Shown here piece after piece: positions 10,527 to 21,000 of a stretch of 64,000 nucleotides of DNA. Position 1 is the stretch's first letter, and each line of letters opens with the position of its first letter. This DNA comes from Apteryx mantelli (lineage: Eukaryota > Chordata > Aves > Apterygiformes > Apterygidae): assembly GCF_036417845.1 (NCBI RefSeq), contig NC_089985.1, forward strand, positions 31,764,583-31,828,582, read 5' to 3'. Both the position numbers and the translations under genes were made by a program. The notes beneath the pieces are model-generated. The model was not told the DNA's origin, ran no database searches, and was given only the letters and a program-made list of their open reading frames with translations.

Positions 10527-10934
10527 CAGCAAGCCTCCTCCTGTCCCCCCGGGGAACCCCACTGCAGATACCAGCCTGCAACTGCCACATGGCTAAGGTT
10601 AGCAGAGTTTGGGAAGTCTCTGATCCAACCCAAAGCCAAACTCAGCTCAGGGTCAGGTCCAGCTGAGCTCTGAGCATCTTAGAGGGTGGAAATTGATTTC
10701 TTGCCTCCCTCAACTCTCCCTTCCAGTGATTTATCACCCTCTTGTGCAGACATTTTTGCCTTAATTTAAACTTAATCTAAGCAGACTTGTCTGCTGCACG
10801 CTGTGCAGGGATGAAGCCCCAGAGGCGAGGGGCTAGCGGAGGGAAGGGAGCCGGCGCAGACACCGCAGCCACATGGGGGTTATGGCCTGGAGCCCCAGCA
10901 GCTCTGGTACAGAGACTTCCTCTTGATTACCTCA

Positions 10935-10940
10935 ATTAAA
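10935..10940 (+). terminator. HPDL: Possible proximal HPDL polyA signal ATTAAA
   Basis: The ATTAAA variant lies about 410 nt past the stop codon. A canonical AATAAA lies further downstream at 11277, so this would be an alternative site. Confidence 0.35.
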
Positions 10941-11248
10941 GAGTTAACCTTAAAACACTGCTTTGGCTTTTTCCTCCTCCTGTTTAGGAGGCGCCAGGTG
11001 TCAGGCAGTGCTCCGGGTGCCTTATTGCTTAGGGGTTCATAGGCCCAGGGATCATTACCCAAGGGTGCATTGCCCAAGAAATCAGTGCTTTCCCCAGCCC
11101 GGCCACGTGTGTCCTGCCTACCATCTTTGTGTTTGACGAAAGCTGCAGACATGGTGAGGGAGGGTCATGGCAGCTGCCCTGCACCCCTGGCTCAGCAGAT
11201 CCACAGTGCAAAGGTAGCAGAAGGTGACTTAAAAAAAGCTTTAGGAGA

Positions 11249-11254
11249 TTTATT
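11249..11254 (-). terminator. MUTYH: MUTYH polyA signal AATAAA
   Basis: TTTATT on the plus strand, about 590 nt beyond the MUTYH stop. It predicts a MUTYH transcript end near 11230, past the oppositely oriented HPDL signal. Confidence 0.55.
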
Positions 11255-11276
11255 AGAAAGCCTGTGGCTCAGATTC

Positions 11277-11282
11277 AATAAA
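11277..11282 (+). terminator. HPDL: HPDL distal polyA signal AATAAA
   Basis: Canonical AATAAA 750 nt past the HPDL stop. If used, the HPDL transcript would end near 11300 and overlap the MUTYH 3' UTR. Confidence 0.5.
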
Positions 11283-11841
11283 AGCAAGTATAAAAAGGGC
11301 CTTCGGAGCCCCTGATGGGTACAGCAGCATCCCCAGTCACTGGCTGGTGGCCGAGTTGCAGGCAAGTGCCCGGACACTTCAGCAGCCGGGAAGGCAGCTC
11401 CTGGAGGAGATGGGGCAGTGGCGGATGCAGCAGCACCCTCCCCACCACCAGAGAGACCCCTGCTACCACCAGGCAGCCGTGCCAGGAGCAGTGGCAACAG
11501 GGGGCTGAAAAACCCAGGCCAGGGCACCAGCAACACTCAGCAATCACAGTCTCCTGCAAGCTGAGTAGGAAAGGATAACATTGACCTCAGGACCACACTG
11601 GCCCTCTGGAGGCCCGTGGGGAGGCAGACTCGTTTCTGTGGCCAAGCTGAGGAACACGGAGGTCCATACTGATGGCTGTGGGGCTGGAAGGAGGAGCAGG
11701 AGGCCATCGTGGGGTCTGCACCCTCCTCCGAACCTCAGGCCGGGGCTGGAGCGGTGTGGGAGATGCTATCCCCATCTCCATGCCCCAGGCAGGACTCACC
11801 GCAGCGCAGCTTTCTGGCGGTCTCAGCAGCCGAAGGTGCCA

Positions 11842-14800
11842 TCACTGGGGGCTCGGTGTCCGGAAGAAGGCGTGGAGGGAGAGCTGCGTCCCGGTGGGGC
11901 GGCTGCCGGCTCCCCCCGGCTTTGCCCCCCGCTTCCTTTTGGAGACCTGCAGGAGAGGCCAGCCGGGGCTGAGCCAAACCCTGAGGGGTCCCCAGGGACC
12001 CCCCTTCAGGACAGAACCAGAGGAGCCCCAACACAGGAGACCTCCAGGGGCAAAACCAGCCAGGCAAATCCCCCAAACACAGCCCTGCCCCAGGCCGGGG
12101 ATGCCCCAGGTCCTGCCTTGGCCTGACCCCATGCCCCCATGGGGATCCCACATGGGCCAAGGCCTCCAGCAATGCAGGCTGCGGCCTGGCCTGTGGCAAC
12201 ACTAAGCAGCTCCCGGGTCCCTCCTTCACCCCCCCCCCCCCCAGCCATGCCCACCTTGCCAGAGCCGTTTTGCTCCCCACGCTGCTTCTCGCATGCTTTC
12301 AGCACCTGAAGGGAGGCCAGAGCTGAATGACATCCGGGGCTTGGAGCCAAGATGGCCTCACAGAAGTCAGAGGGACTTCAGAGGTGTCAGAGAGAGAGGG
12401 AAGGGAGGAAAGGCCCAGGCCCCCCCCCGTACCTTCTTCATGGCCGTGGACACAGCCGAGGCATGGAACTCCTCCTCCGTCACCCAGCGGGATGGGGACG
12501 ACACAGGGTCTAGGGTCACATCCCCATCCACGGGTAGGGAGTAGACCACATACGTCTGGTGGATGTGAGAGAAGATGTGGATGACCTGCAAGCAGATGGG
12601 AAGAGGCTGAGACGGGCAGCCGGGAGGCAGCCAGGGAAATGCCGCTTGCTCGGCTTCCCCACACATGAACCAAGGTCTGTCAGGGCTCAGAGGAGCAAGG
12701 CAGGCCCTGGAAAGGAGAGGTCTGATGGGAGGGAAGGGGAACCTTCTTCCTCATTCTGCTACATCCCCCAGAGCTGTGCACGGGGCTCGCACTGCTCCCC
12801 TCCGACCCCAGGCTCACCTCTCCGACATACCGCAGGCCTCCTGCCGCGACAGGCCGCCCTGTCCAGGCCTGCAGATGATCCGCCAGCAACTCCCTCTGCT
12901 TCTCCTCCTGCAGACCCAGAGCCAGCGGGAGGCTGGGAAACTCCCAGAGCCCGGCCAGGAGCCCTGGAGAGACGGAGGGGACAGACGTGAACAGGCGAGA
13001 GGTGCAGCTGGGGACACCAAGTCTCATCGCAGCTCTGACGGGCTCCTTCCGCCTGCAAGGAGCGCTGCTCCGGTGCACCCTGTTCCCGGGCAGCTCCATC
13101 CCTCGGGCAGCCAGGAAGGGGTCATGAGGTGCCTTCACCCTCCTTGCACCCAGCGCCGGTACCTGAGCTGGGTCTCTGCACGATGAGGTACTGCGGGGCC
13201 CCGCAGCGGCCCCTCCGCTCCAGCACGCACGCGGCCGTCCGCGCTGCCCGCGGCTGCTTCTTCGCTGCTTTCCGGGGGAAGTTGGTCACCCCCAGGCTGC
13301 TGTCCCACGGCTCCGTGGCCGGGGGGCACAAGGGACAGCCCCCAACACCTGCAAACACCAAAGCAACAGTCACCACGGGGCCATACCCAGAGCTGCAACA
13401 GGGATCCCCCCGCCGCAGGTGCTTACCACAGTCCTCGACATCAGGCACGGGGGGGCAGGTCCCAAGCAGCCTCCGGGAGGCCAAGCCCAGCTCCTTCTCC
13501 ACCTGCGGGGCAGGACAGAAGGAGGGACAGGCTCACCCATCAGCCAGCCTCCTCCCGTGCTCGGCAGCCCCTCAAGGCCAGCACCAGGCAGGGATGCAGG
13601 ATGATGCCCAGCCAAGGACAGCTTGCAGCCATGGTCCAGGACAGGGGCAGATAAGAAGCATCCAGAGTGTGGGCTCAGGGTGACTTTTTGCAGCCCTCTT
13701 GGGAGGGCTGGCAGCCCCCGGCCAGCTGCAGGCTAGCACAGGACGGGTGTGGGGACCGTACCTACCCTGCGCCGTGCTCGGCAGTGCTGCTTCACGGGGC
13801 ACTCCTCACACAGCGGGGCCTTGGGCACGCACACAGTAGCCCCCAGCTCCATCAGGGCCTGGTTAAAGTCCCCCGGGCGGCTCCTGTCTACCAGGGCATT
13901 GGCCATGTCCCTAGGAGAGATGGCAGTGAGCGGCGCAGGGCTCCGCAGGGAAGAGCCCACGGGACCTTCACCTGCCTCCTGCCTGCGAAGGGAGACGCTC
14001 CCAGCTAGGCAGAGGCAAAGCAGGTCCTTTCCCTTGTGCAGGGACTGCAACCCCCAGCATCAGCTTCCCAAGAGCTCCCGCACCCCTGGCCTCCCTCCAT
14101 GGGCTCAGCTCCCTGAGGCTCCCAGATAATCCCGTCCTCAGTCACAAATGAGCAGAGTCGCAATTACCACCAACAGAGCCGATGCGAACAAGCCCTTGGT
14201 GGGTGCTGGAGAAGAGCAATGGCTCTGCACCCCTCTGCCCGCACCCAGCCCCAACCACGCAGCTCGGAGCAGGGACGGAGCGCTCCCCTCACCAGAGCCG
14301 GTCGATGACCGCCGGGCTGCTGGAGTCGGCACCGATGCACCGCAGGCGGCACAGGACACGGATCACGTTCCCGTCCACGACACCTGTAGCCTGGGACAGG
14401 GAACCAGACAGCAGCAGTTACTGCGCTGGGCCCTGCCTGCGCTCCCTGCGAGGAGGGAGCCGGTCCAGGGGCAGGAGGGAGGCAAACAGATGAGCCTGAC
14501 TCCAAGCCGCAGGCTGAATCAAGCGGCAGGCAAGATGAGCTGCAAAGTAGGGGAGAACCAGCACCACGCAGAGCCCCCAGCAGCCTCAGCTCCGTGAGCT
14601 CTGGCAGCGGGACCCTGCTGGAAGCAGGTCTGGGTGGCAGAGAGGAGAGACCAGCTCCTCTGCTTGCCACTGTCGCCCAGCTCTCACCTGCCCGTACGAG
14701 ATGGAAGCGATGGCTCCCGCCGTGTATCTGCCCACTCCTGGCAGCAGCTTCTGCAGGTCCTCAGCCGTCCTGGGCATCCTGCCAGCCAGCTCGGACACAA

Positions 14801-17476
14801 CCTGCAAGAGAGGCAACGTCCAGGGTCAGAGGAGCACCAGCACACAGCCCCAGGGAGGCAGGGCAGGTGTGAGCCAGCACCACCCCACAGGCTGCAGCGG
14901 GGTTAGGAAATGTCCCCAACACCTCAACACCCAGGCACCTTCCTCGCTGCCTCCTGCAGACGCTTCCCTCGTGAGTAGTAGCCAAGTCCTGCCCACAGCT
15001 CATTCACCTCCTGCTCCGAGACACGATGTGGCGTTAGAAGGGGCAACAGGAAGGGCCACGAGTGCAGGAGAGCGCCCAGCCCCAAGCAACACTCACCTCC
15101 AGGGATGCTTCCGCCAGAGCCTGCAGCGTTGGCCATTTCTGCAGTACAGAGGGAAGGGAAAAGTTAGGAGCCAGCACAGCTGTGCTCTGCAGCTGGGAAT
15201 GTGCTGCAGGCAATGGCCAAGATCTCCAAAACAGGGGGCTCCAAGTACAGAACTAAGCCATGAGGAACAGTCACCTGCATCCAGCGGTTGTAATAGTCGA
15301 TCACTGTAGCCACCTGTGTCTGCTGGAGCATGATCTCAGACACCCACACTGCAGGGAGCACAGGAGGGGTCAGAGCAGAGGTACCAACACCACTGACCCC
15401 ACCAGGGTGAAGCCTCCCACACCGTGGCCACATTAGGACTGGCGATCACAAGCACTGCAGCAGCCCCTGACTCACGGGACCCCTTCCCAACCCCCTCCTT
15501 CCCCACGTGCTGTCCCACCAGAGCTCCCCTGAGCCCAAAGCTGGATCTCTGGCCCCCCAGAGCCTTGCTAGTGGGGCTTGGAGGCTCTCGTGGCCACCCT
15601 GAAGGGCCAGGCAGCTTGTTCAGAGGATGCTGACCAAAGCCACCAGATCCTCACAAGCCCGTGTTGTGCATCCATGTCATGCAGCAACACAGAGGTACCC
15701 CTCAGTGCCCCCGGCGCGGCCCCTGCTCCCCACCTGCGTATGCCCGTCTGTCAACATCCGGCTCACTTGCAGCCTGAAACGGGAAGACAGAGTGTTGGGA
15801 ACAGAGCGACACAGGACCTCTCTTGCGGAGGGATGTGCCCCTCCCTAGGAGACACATGGGCCAGGGAGTGCCAAGCTCCTTGTCAGTCCAGGAACAGTAG
15901 CACAGCTGCCCTTGGGCTTTACAGGCCTGGCCTGGTTCAAACAGCCACCTGGGACAAAAGCCAACAGGTACAACTAAGGAGGTAGGAGTTCCTGGAGAAT
16001 GGGGATCAGTCGCTTCCCCCACCATTGGCCGCTCCTGCTCCGCGACGCCCTCCCACCCCTTCACCAAGCCACTGCTTCTTTACAATGCGTCTGGAAGATG
16101 CCAGGTCCACCCATTCCCCTCCCATTTTACCTTTGCACACCGATACCCCAAAAACATCCAAACAGGTGAAAAAAGCAAACTGAGCCTATAAAATAAAATC
16201 ACTCACTCTGCATTTTGAGCACTATGTAAGAATCTGCAAAAAAACTTTCCCCCCCAAGTGCTTGCAAGTTCTGAATTCAGGTTAACCAAGCAATAGCCAA
16301 AGCACCGTCCCCCAGGCGCAGCACGAGGATCTTCACAAGTCTTCTACAGCAAGAGTTTGCCGTAGAGGTTCCAAACCCCAGCAGAGGAGCTATCCCAGAC
16401 CCCAGCCCCTTTGCACAGGAACAAGTCGCAGACAGATCTAAACATCACAGAAGGGCCACACAGATCTCAGCACTACTTAGATGAATGCTTGCTGTAAAGC
16501 CAAGGTCCACTCCATATTTTCCCAGTCACCGGGTAACTATCTGTTTTGGGGCCTAGTACACATCATGGAAGGGCACTAGCCGAAACACTTCGCAGGCTTG
16601 CAACAAATCCAAGGAAAGCCTTCTTCACACAGCACTCACTGCTGCAGGACACCACAGAGGCAGGAATAAAACAGGTTCAAAAATGATTAGATTAAATTTA
16701 CGGGACAAGAGTCCTCAGACTGGGAGGATACATTTGAAGAACTGTTACCCTGTTCCTGGCTCCACCTTATGTCCTGCTCTGCTGTTCATTGTCAGAGACT
16801 GAATACAGATCATCCATCAGGAAAGAGTCAGGTTCAGCTGGAAGCACAACCCCATTTCCAAGACCCCTTTCAAGCAACTGAGGCGTGCATCACATAGCGA
16901 AAGGCACTGCAGTCACCTCACCACCAATCCCTTAAAGCAGTGGGACCAGATCCCTTGCCTGCCCTTACCAGCGTCCGCCAGGGAAGGTCCCGCTTGCATT
17001 TGTCGTACCAAGTGAGCAGGTTCCTGCGCACGGCCTCGATCTCGGCTGCATCGCTGAAGAGATGCTGCGCAGGCGGCTGAGCGGGTGCTGGAGCAGGGCC
17101 CCCTGCCAAGAGAGCAGCGCAGGGTCAGCGCACGGGAGGGCTGGGAGAAGGGGCTCGGCAGAGGGGAGCCGACTGCAGCACCACGGGGCCAGAGGCAGGA
17201 GCCCCACAGAGCCGCTGCCCGGTGGAGGAGCACCGAGGGCCGGGCCCTGCGAGGACACTGCAAAGCACCGGGAGAAGCTCGGGCTGGGGGCCAGAAGCTC
17301 CGCGGAAGGGCAGGCGACACGAAAGACTGCCCGTGCCCGGCCATCCCGCTCTCCCCGCCGCCCTCCCACTGCCGGGCACCTCCGCGGGGCGCGGCGCCCT
17401 TCCGGCTCCTCCCCGGGGACCGGACCGCGCGGCTCCGCTGGAGACCCCTGGCGGCCGCCGCCCGGAGCTGGCTCAT
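11842..17476 (-). CDS. MUTYH: MUTYH adenine DNA glycosylase, 510 aa, 15 coding exons
   Basis: Base-excision repair enzyme removing adenine opposite 8-oxoguanine. Exons in coding order: 17380-17476, 16969-17102, 15734-15773, 15275-15348, 15097-15138, 14939-15010, 14688-14801, 14293-14390, 13766-13910, 13427-13502, 13163-13348, 12818-12963, 12433-12585, 12255-12305, 11842-11946. Phases join perfectly (1533 nt). The Arg-rich N-terminus suits mitochondrial/nuclear targeting. SEIMLQQTQ carries adenine-pocket E95; helix-hairpin-helix [11 protein letters not shown] 172-182; catalytic D197 in VVDGNV; Fe-S cysteines C251, C258, C261, C267 with the C-x6-C-x2-C-x5-C spacing. The NUDIX-like 8-oxoG domain includes [11 protein letters not shown] and [13 protein letters not shown]. 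The C-terminal PIP box QLSLHAFF (497-504) should bind PCNA. Two donors are weak (GTGCCC after exon 1, GTGCCT after exon 6). The start is the first in-frame ATG; upstream codons are non-ATG. Head to head with TOE1, as in mammals. Confidence 0.96.
15774..16968 (-). other. MUTYH: MUTYH intron 2
   Basis: 1.2-kb intron, the longest in the gene and less GC-rich than its neighbours. No exon or repeat family is recognised. Confidence 0.6.
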
Positions 17477-17567
17477 GCCCGGGCCGGGGCCGGTGGCGGC
17501 CGGTTCCCCCGCGGGGCTGCGGCGGGCGCAGCCCGGGGGCGGAGCAGACTCCGAACCCCGCACGGCG

Positions 17568-17588
17568 CACGTGGGACTTTCCCGGGAA
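17568..17588. promoter_or_regulatory. MUTYH: Overlapping E-box, kB-like and TTCCCGGGAA motifs
   Basis: CACGTG (17568-17573), GGGACTTTCC (17573-17582, a perfect NF-kB consensus) and the palindrome TTCCCGGGAA (17579-17588, STAT/BCL6-like) overlap in 21 bp, about 90 bp upstream of the MUTYH start codon. Binding is not demonstrated. Confidence 0.5.
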
Positions 17589-17668
17589 AATGTTTCCTTT
17601 CCGCCGCCCCGCCCCCGCGCATGGACAAATCAGAGCCGGCGGCCTCGGCCACGCCCTCTTCAAGCGAG

Positions 17669-17767
17669 CCAATCGAAACGAGGCACAAAGGTGAGCGTTC
17701 GCGCCCTTCCTCTCTCCGTGCAGCCCTGGGAGGAGGGGGCGGGACCTCCCAACGCGGCAGAGCCAAT
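17669..17767 (+). promoter_or_regulatory. Pair of CCAAT (NF-Y type) boxes
   Basis: AGCCAATC occurs with CCAAT at 17669-17673 and again at 17763-17767, same orientation, 94 bp apart. The context is a good NF-Y match and such boxes are common in bidirectional promoters. Confidence 0.65.
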
Positions 17768-18057
17768 CAGCGCTCCGGGAAAAAAGGATGGCTCCGCCCC
17801 TTCTCCCGCCGGCCCGGGCGGCCCCACGAGAAGGACCCCGAGAAGCTGCCCGCGCTAAACGCCCAATTACTTAAAAAAAGGATTTCAGCCGAAAGCAGGT
17901 TTTGGAAAGGAGCAAAAACCCGCCGCGGGGTTCAGAGCGGGGCCTTCCGGCGGCAGGAGCGGGGCCGCCGCGCGGGGGCCGGCGGCGGCGGCAGCGGGCA
18001 GAGCCTGGGGCAGCCCCGGCGGCGGCGAGGCCCCGAGCGCGCGGCGGCGGCGGCAGC

Positions 18058-18072
18058 ATGGCGGCGCCGTGA
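18058..18072 (+). CDS. Tiny upstream ORF (MAAP) in TOE1 leader
   Basis: ATG GCG GCG CCG TGA, ending 26 nt before the TOE1 ATG. Its context (GCAGCATGG) has G at +4 and a G at -3 and resembles a usable start. If the TOE1 mRNA begins upstream of 18058, ribosomes would have to reinitiate or leak past it. Confidence 0.5.
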   Translation: MAAP

Positions 18073-18098
18073 AGGAGGAGCGGGCGCGGGCGGCGGCC

Positions 18099-21000
18099 AT
18101 GGCGGGCTCGCGGGTGCCGGTCGTGGACGTGCAAAGCGACAACTTCACGGAGCTGTGGCCCTCCATGGTGCTGGCCGTGCGCACCGCCACCTTCGTCGCC
18201 GTGGACACGGTGAGGCGGGGCGGGCGGGGGCGGGCCGGGGGCGCCGGTGCCGGGGGCGCGGCCGGGCCCCGCGGGGCCGCTGACAGGGGTCTCCCGCCCG
18301 CAGGAGCTGAGCGGCCTCGGCGCCAGGAAGTCGCTGCTGAGCCCGTGAGTGCCCGCCGGTGCCGGGAGGGGTCGGGGAGGGGGGGGTCGCGGCGGGGGTC
18401 GCTGCCCCACGCGCGTCACCTTTGGTGCGGCGGGAGTGACGCCGGTAACGGCAGCGGCTCGAGCCGCGCGCCCAGGCCCGGCTCTAACGGTCCCTTCGCG
18501 CCTCCGTGCTTCAGCCGCGGCGACGCGGCCACCTGTGGCGGTTCGCGGCCTGGGCAGCTGCCGGCCCGGGGCAGCGCCAGCGGCTGGGCTCGGTCCTGCC
18601 TTCCGCGGGGACGTTCGCGCTCCTGGCGGCCGCAGGGACGAGGGGGCCGCAGCGAAGGCGCGGGGCCAGACCGAGGGCCGGGGCAGAGGCACGGCCGCGG
18701 GGACGGGCTGCCTGCGGGAGACGGCGGTGGGGGCGTGTCAGCTCTCGTTTCCCTCCCGCTCCAGGTGCATCGAGGAGCGGTACAAAGCCGTGTGCAACGC
18801 TGCCCGCACGCGCTCCGTTCTGTCCCTCGGAATCGCCTGTTTCAAACAGCTCCCAGAAAAGGTAGGTGGCCTGTGCTGCAGCTCCGGCCCCGCTCTGCTT
18901 CGCTGGAACGAGTCGTTCTTCTTGGCTGGCCTGAGACCTTCAGAGGGAAGAGTTGGCGTGTGGACTCCACATAGAGGTGGGATTCATCCCACCCATGTTC
19001 ACGGTCTGGCCGAGTGCTTACAGCACTTTGGACTTGTTGCTTTCTTATCCAGAGCTCTTTGCAATAGGTGTCTGTATTAGTCTGACTTCCTTGCTTTGCA
19101 CGCTCCCTTTCTGTAGTCCGAGAACACGTACCTGTCCCAGATCTACAACCTGACACTCCTCTGTATGGAAGATTATATCGTCGAGCCCCAGTCGGTGCAG
19201 TTCTTGGTGCAGCACGGCTTTGACTTCAATAAGCAGTACTCTCATGGGATCCCCTACCACAAGGGCAATGACAAGGTACGAGATTGCTGCCAGAGGGAGA
19301 TACCCACTTCTTTTCTGTGAATCCCTGCTCAGTGGCTGTCTCTACTTTGGGCACCTCTGCTCCTCAGCTTGCTCTGCTCCAGGCTTTTGCAGGGGGAACA
19401 TAGGGAGGATGCTGAGTTTCCCCTGGCCCCGGAGTCTTCCTCACACAGCTACTGTGTAGGACATGTGGCTGCTGTGTGAAGATGGGCTTGAGCTGGGATC
19501 TTGACTGCGAGATATCCCTTCACTTCTTTGCTTTTCATATCCAGGCTTTCCACTGTTGTAGCTGCTTTTCCAAATATCCAGGCCTCTATTTGGTCAAAGC
19601 AAGCCATAGAAGAAGGCAGCATCCTACTATAGCAGGCTCTGAGAACTTCCTGGTGTGGGGGCAAGTCAAGACACTAAAGATTCCTGACTTAATCCTTCTT
19701 CTTTCAGGGCAATGAGAACCAGAGCCAGAGTGTTCGGACCTTTTTCCTGGAACTTATACGAGCAAAGAAGCCCCTCATTCTCCATAATGGCCTGATTGAT
19801 CTGGTGTTCCTGTACCAGTGCTTCTATGCTCACCTTCCAGACAGCCTTGGCACTTTCACTGCTGACCTCTCAGAAATGTTTCCAGCAGGAATATACGACA
19901 CCAAATATGCTTCTGAGTTTGAGACCCGCTTTGTAGCCTCCTACTTGGAGTACGCTTACAAGAAGTGGTGAGCGGCACTCTGGTATTTAAAGCTTAAGGG
20001 GGGAATGGCAAAGGGAATCAGTGTTTTTTCCAGATAGAGATTTAGGTCTTTGTGCTGTCCTGATGAAGAAAGGTGCTTTTGAGATGATTGCGTACTGTGC
20101 CTTCCCATGCTTCCCCTTTCTGGGGTGCTGACTGCATAAGCATGTATTTCATAATATGCTTTATCTGTTCACTGCTGAAAGAGGAGTTCCAACTTCTGCT
20201 GGCAGCAATTGTGATCACTCAGTGACTGATTTGACTAAAAACTAATCTGATTAGCTGCATGGCCATGTGATCACTTGGTCCCGCAATGCCCCAGGGACAT
20301 GGCAGTAACACATGCAAAAGAGAGGAAGCGTTCCCTTACACCTCTGCTAGAGAGAAAGCAAAATGACAGTTAGGCTCTGTCTGCAGGATCTGCTCATTGT
20401 AATTCAGTTTTCTGGGGGATGGTGCAGTTGAAGAACGGGTGTTCCCTGCACCGTCTACAACGTGTGCCAGCTCTGTAGTGCTGGCTGCCTCTGTCATGTG
20501 CCCTGCACGTGACCCTCACGTTGGGTCAGCTACAACTCCCATCACTTTCATTCCAAGCAAAGGTTGTGCTCTCATTCCAAGGGGTCCCGGCTTGCTACCT
20601 GATGTCCTCATGTATATCTTCATAGGTATCTTCTAGGCACACACATGTTAGAAGCAGCCATGTCTGTGCAGTTCATGTGTCAGTTTGGGCCCTGGCTCTG
20701 CACTCACCACACACTCTAACCACAATCCTGGTAGTGATACAGCCCCTTGAATCTCCTCTAAGCTGAGATCGTGCCCTCTTTGTGCAGAGGAAAAATAGTA
20801 CATTTTAGTGACTTTTATAATCAGGAAATGCCATTTTGACACATCTGGAAATGTTCAAGATGGCTGTTCTCAAACATGAGAATGCTTTGCTTTGACAGGA
20901 TAAAAATACTTTTAAAACTGGCCTCTTAAATGCTTCAACACACAGTTCTAGTTACATGAAGCCCTCCAAAGCTTTGGGGCCTTTAAGTCTGCTCTTGGGA

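Larger units (their letters stand above)
10527..11841. other. Shared HPDL/MUTYH 3' intergenic region
   Basis: Convergent 3' UTRs; apart from the polyA signals no exon, repeat or RNA gene is recognised. Confidence 0.6.
17477..18098. promoter_or_regulatory. Bidirectional MUTYH/TOE1 CpG-island promoter
   Basis: 622 bp separate the MUTYH ATG (minus) from the TOE1 ATG (plus); both flanks and first exons are CpG-dense from about 17000 to 18750. No TATA box is seen. It carries two AGCCAATC boxes, a CACGTG E-box and a kB-like site. The mammalian pair has the same head-to-head arrangement. Confidence 0.85.

Noticed and set aside
17477-17563. N-terminal extension of MUTYH from 17563
   Set aside because: Begins with GTG, not ATG, and falls in the promoter motif cluster.
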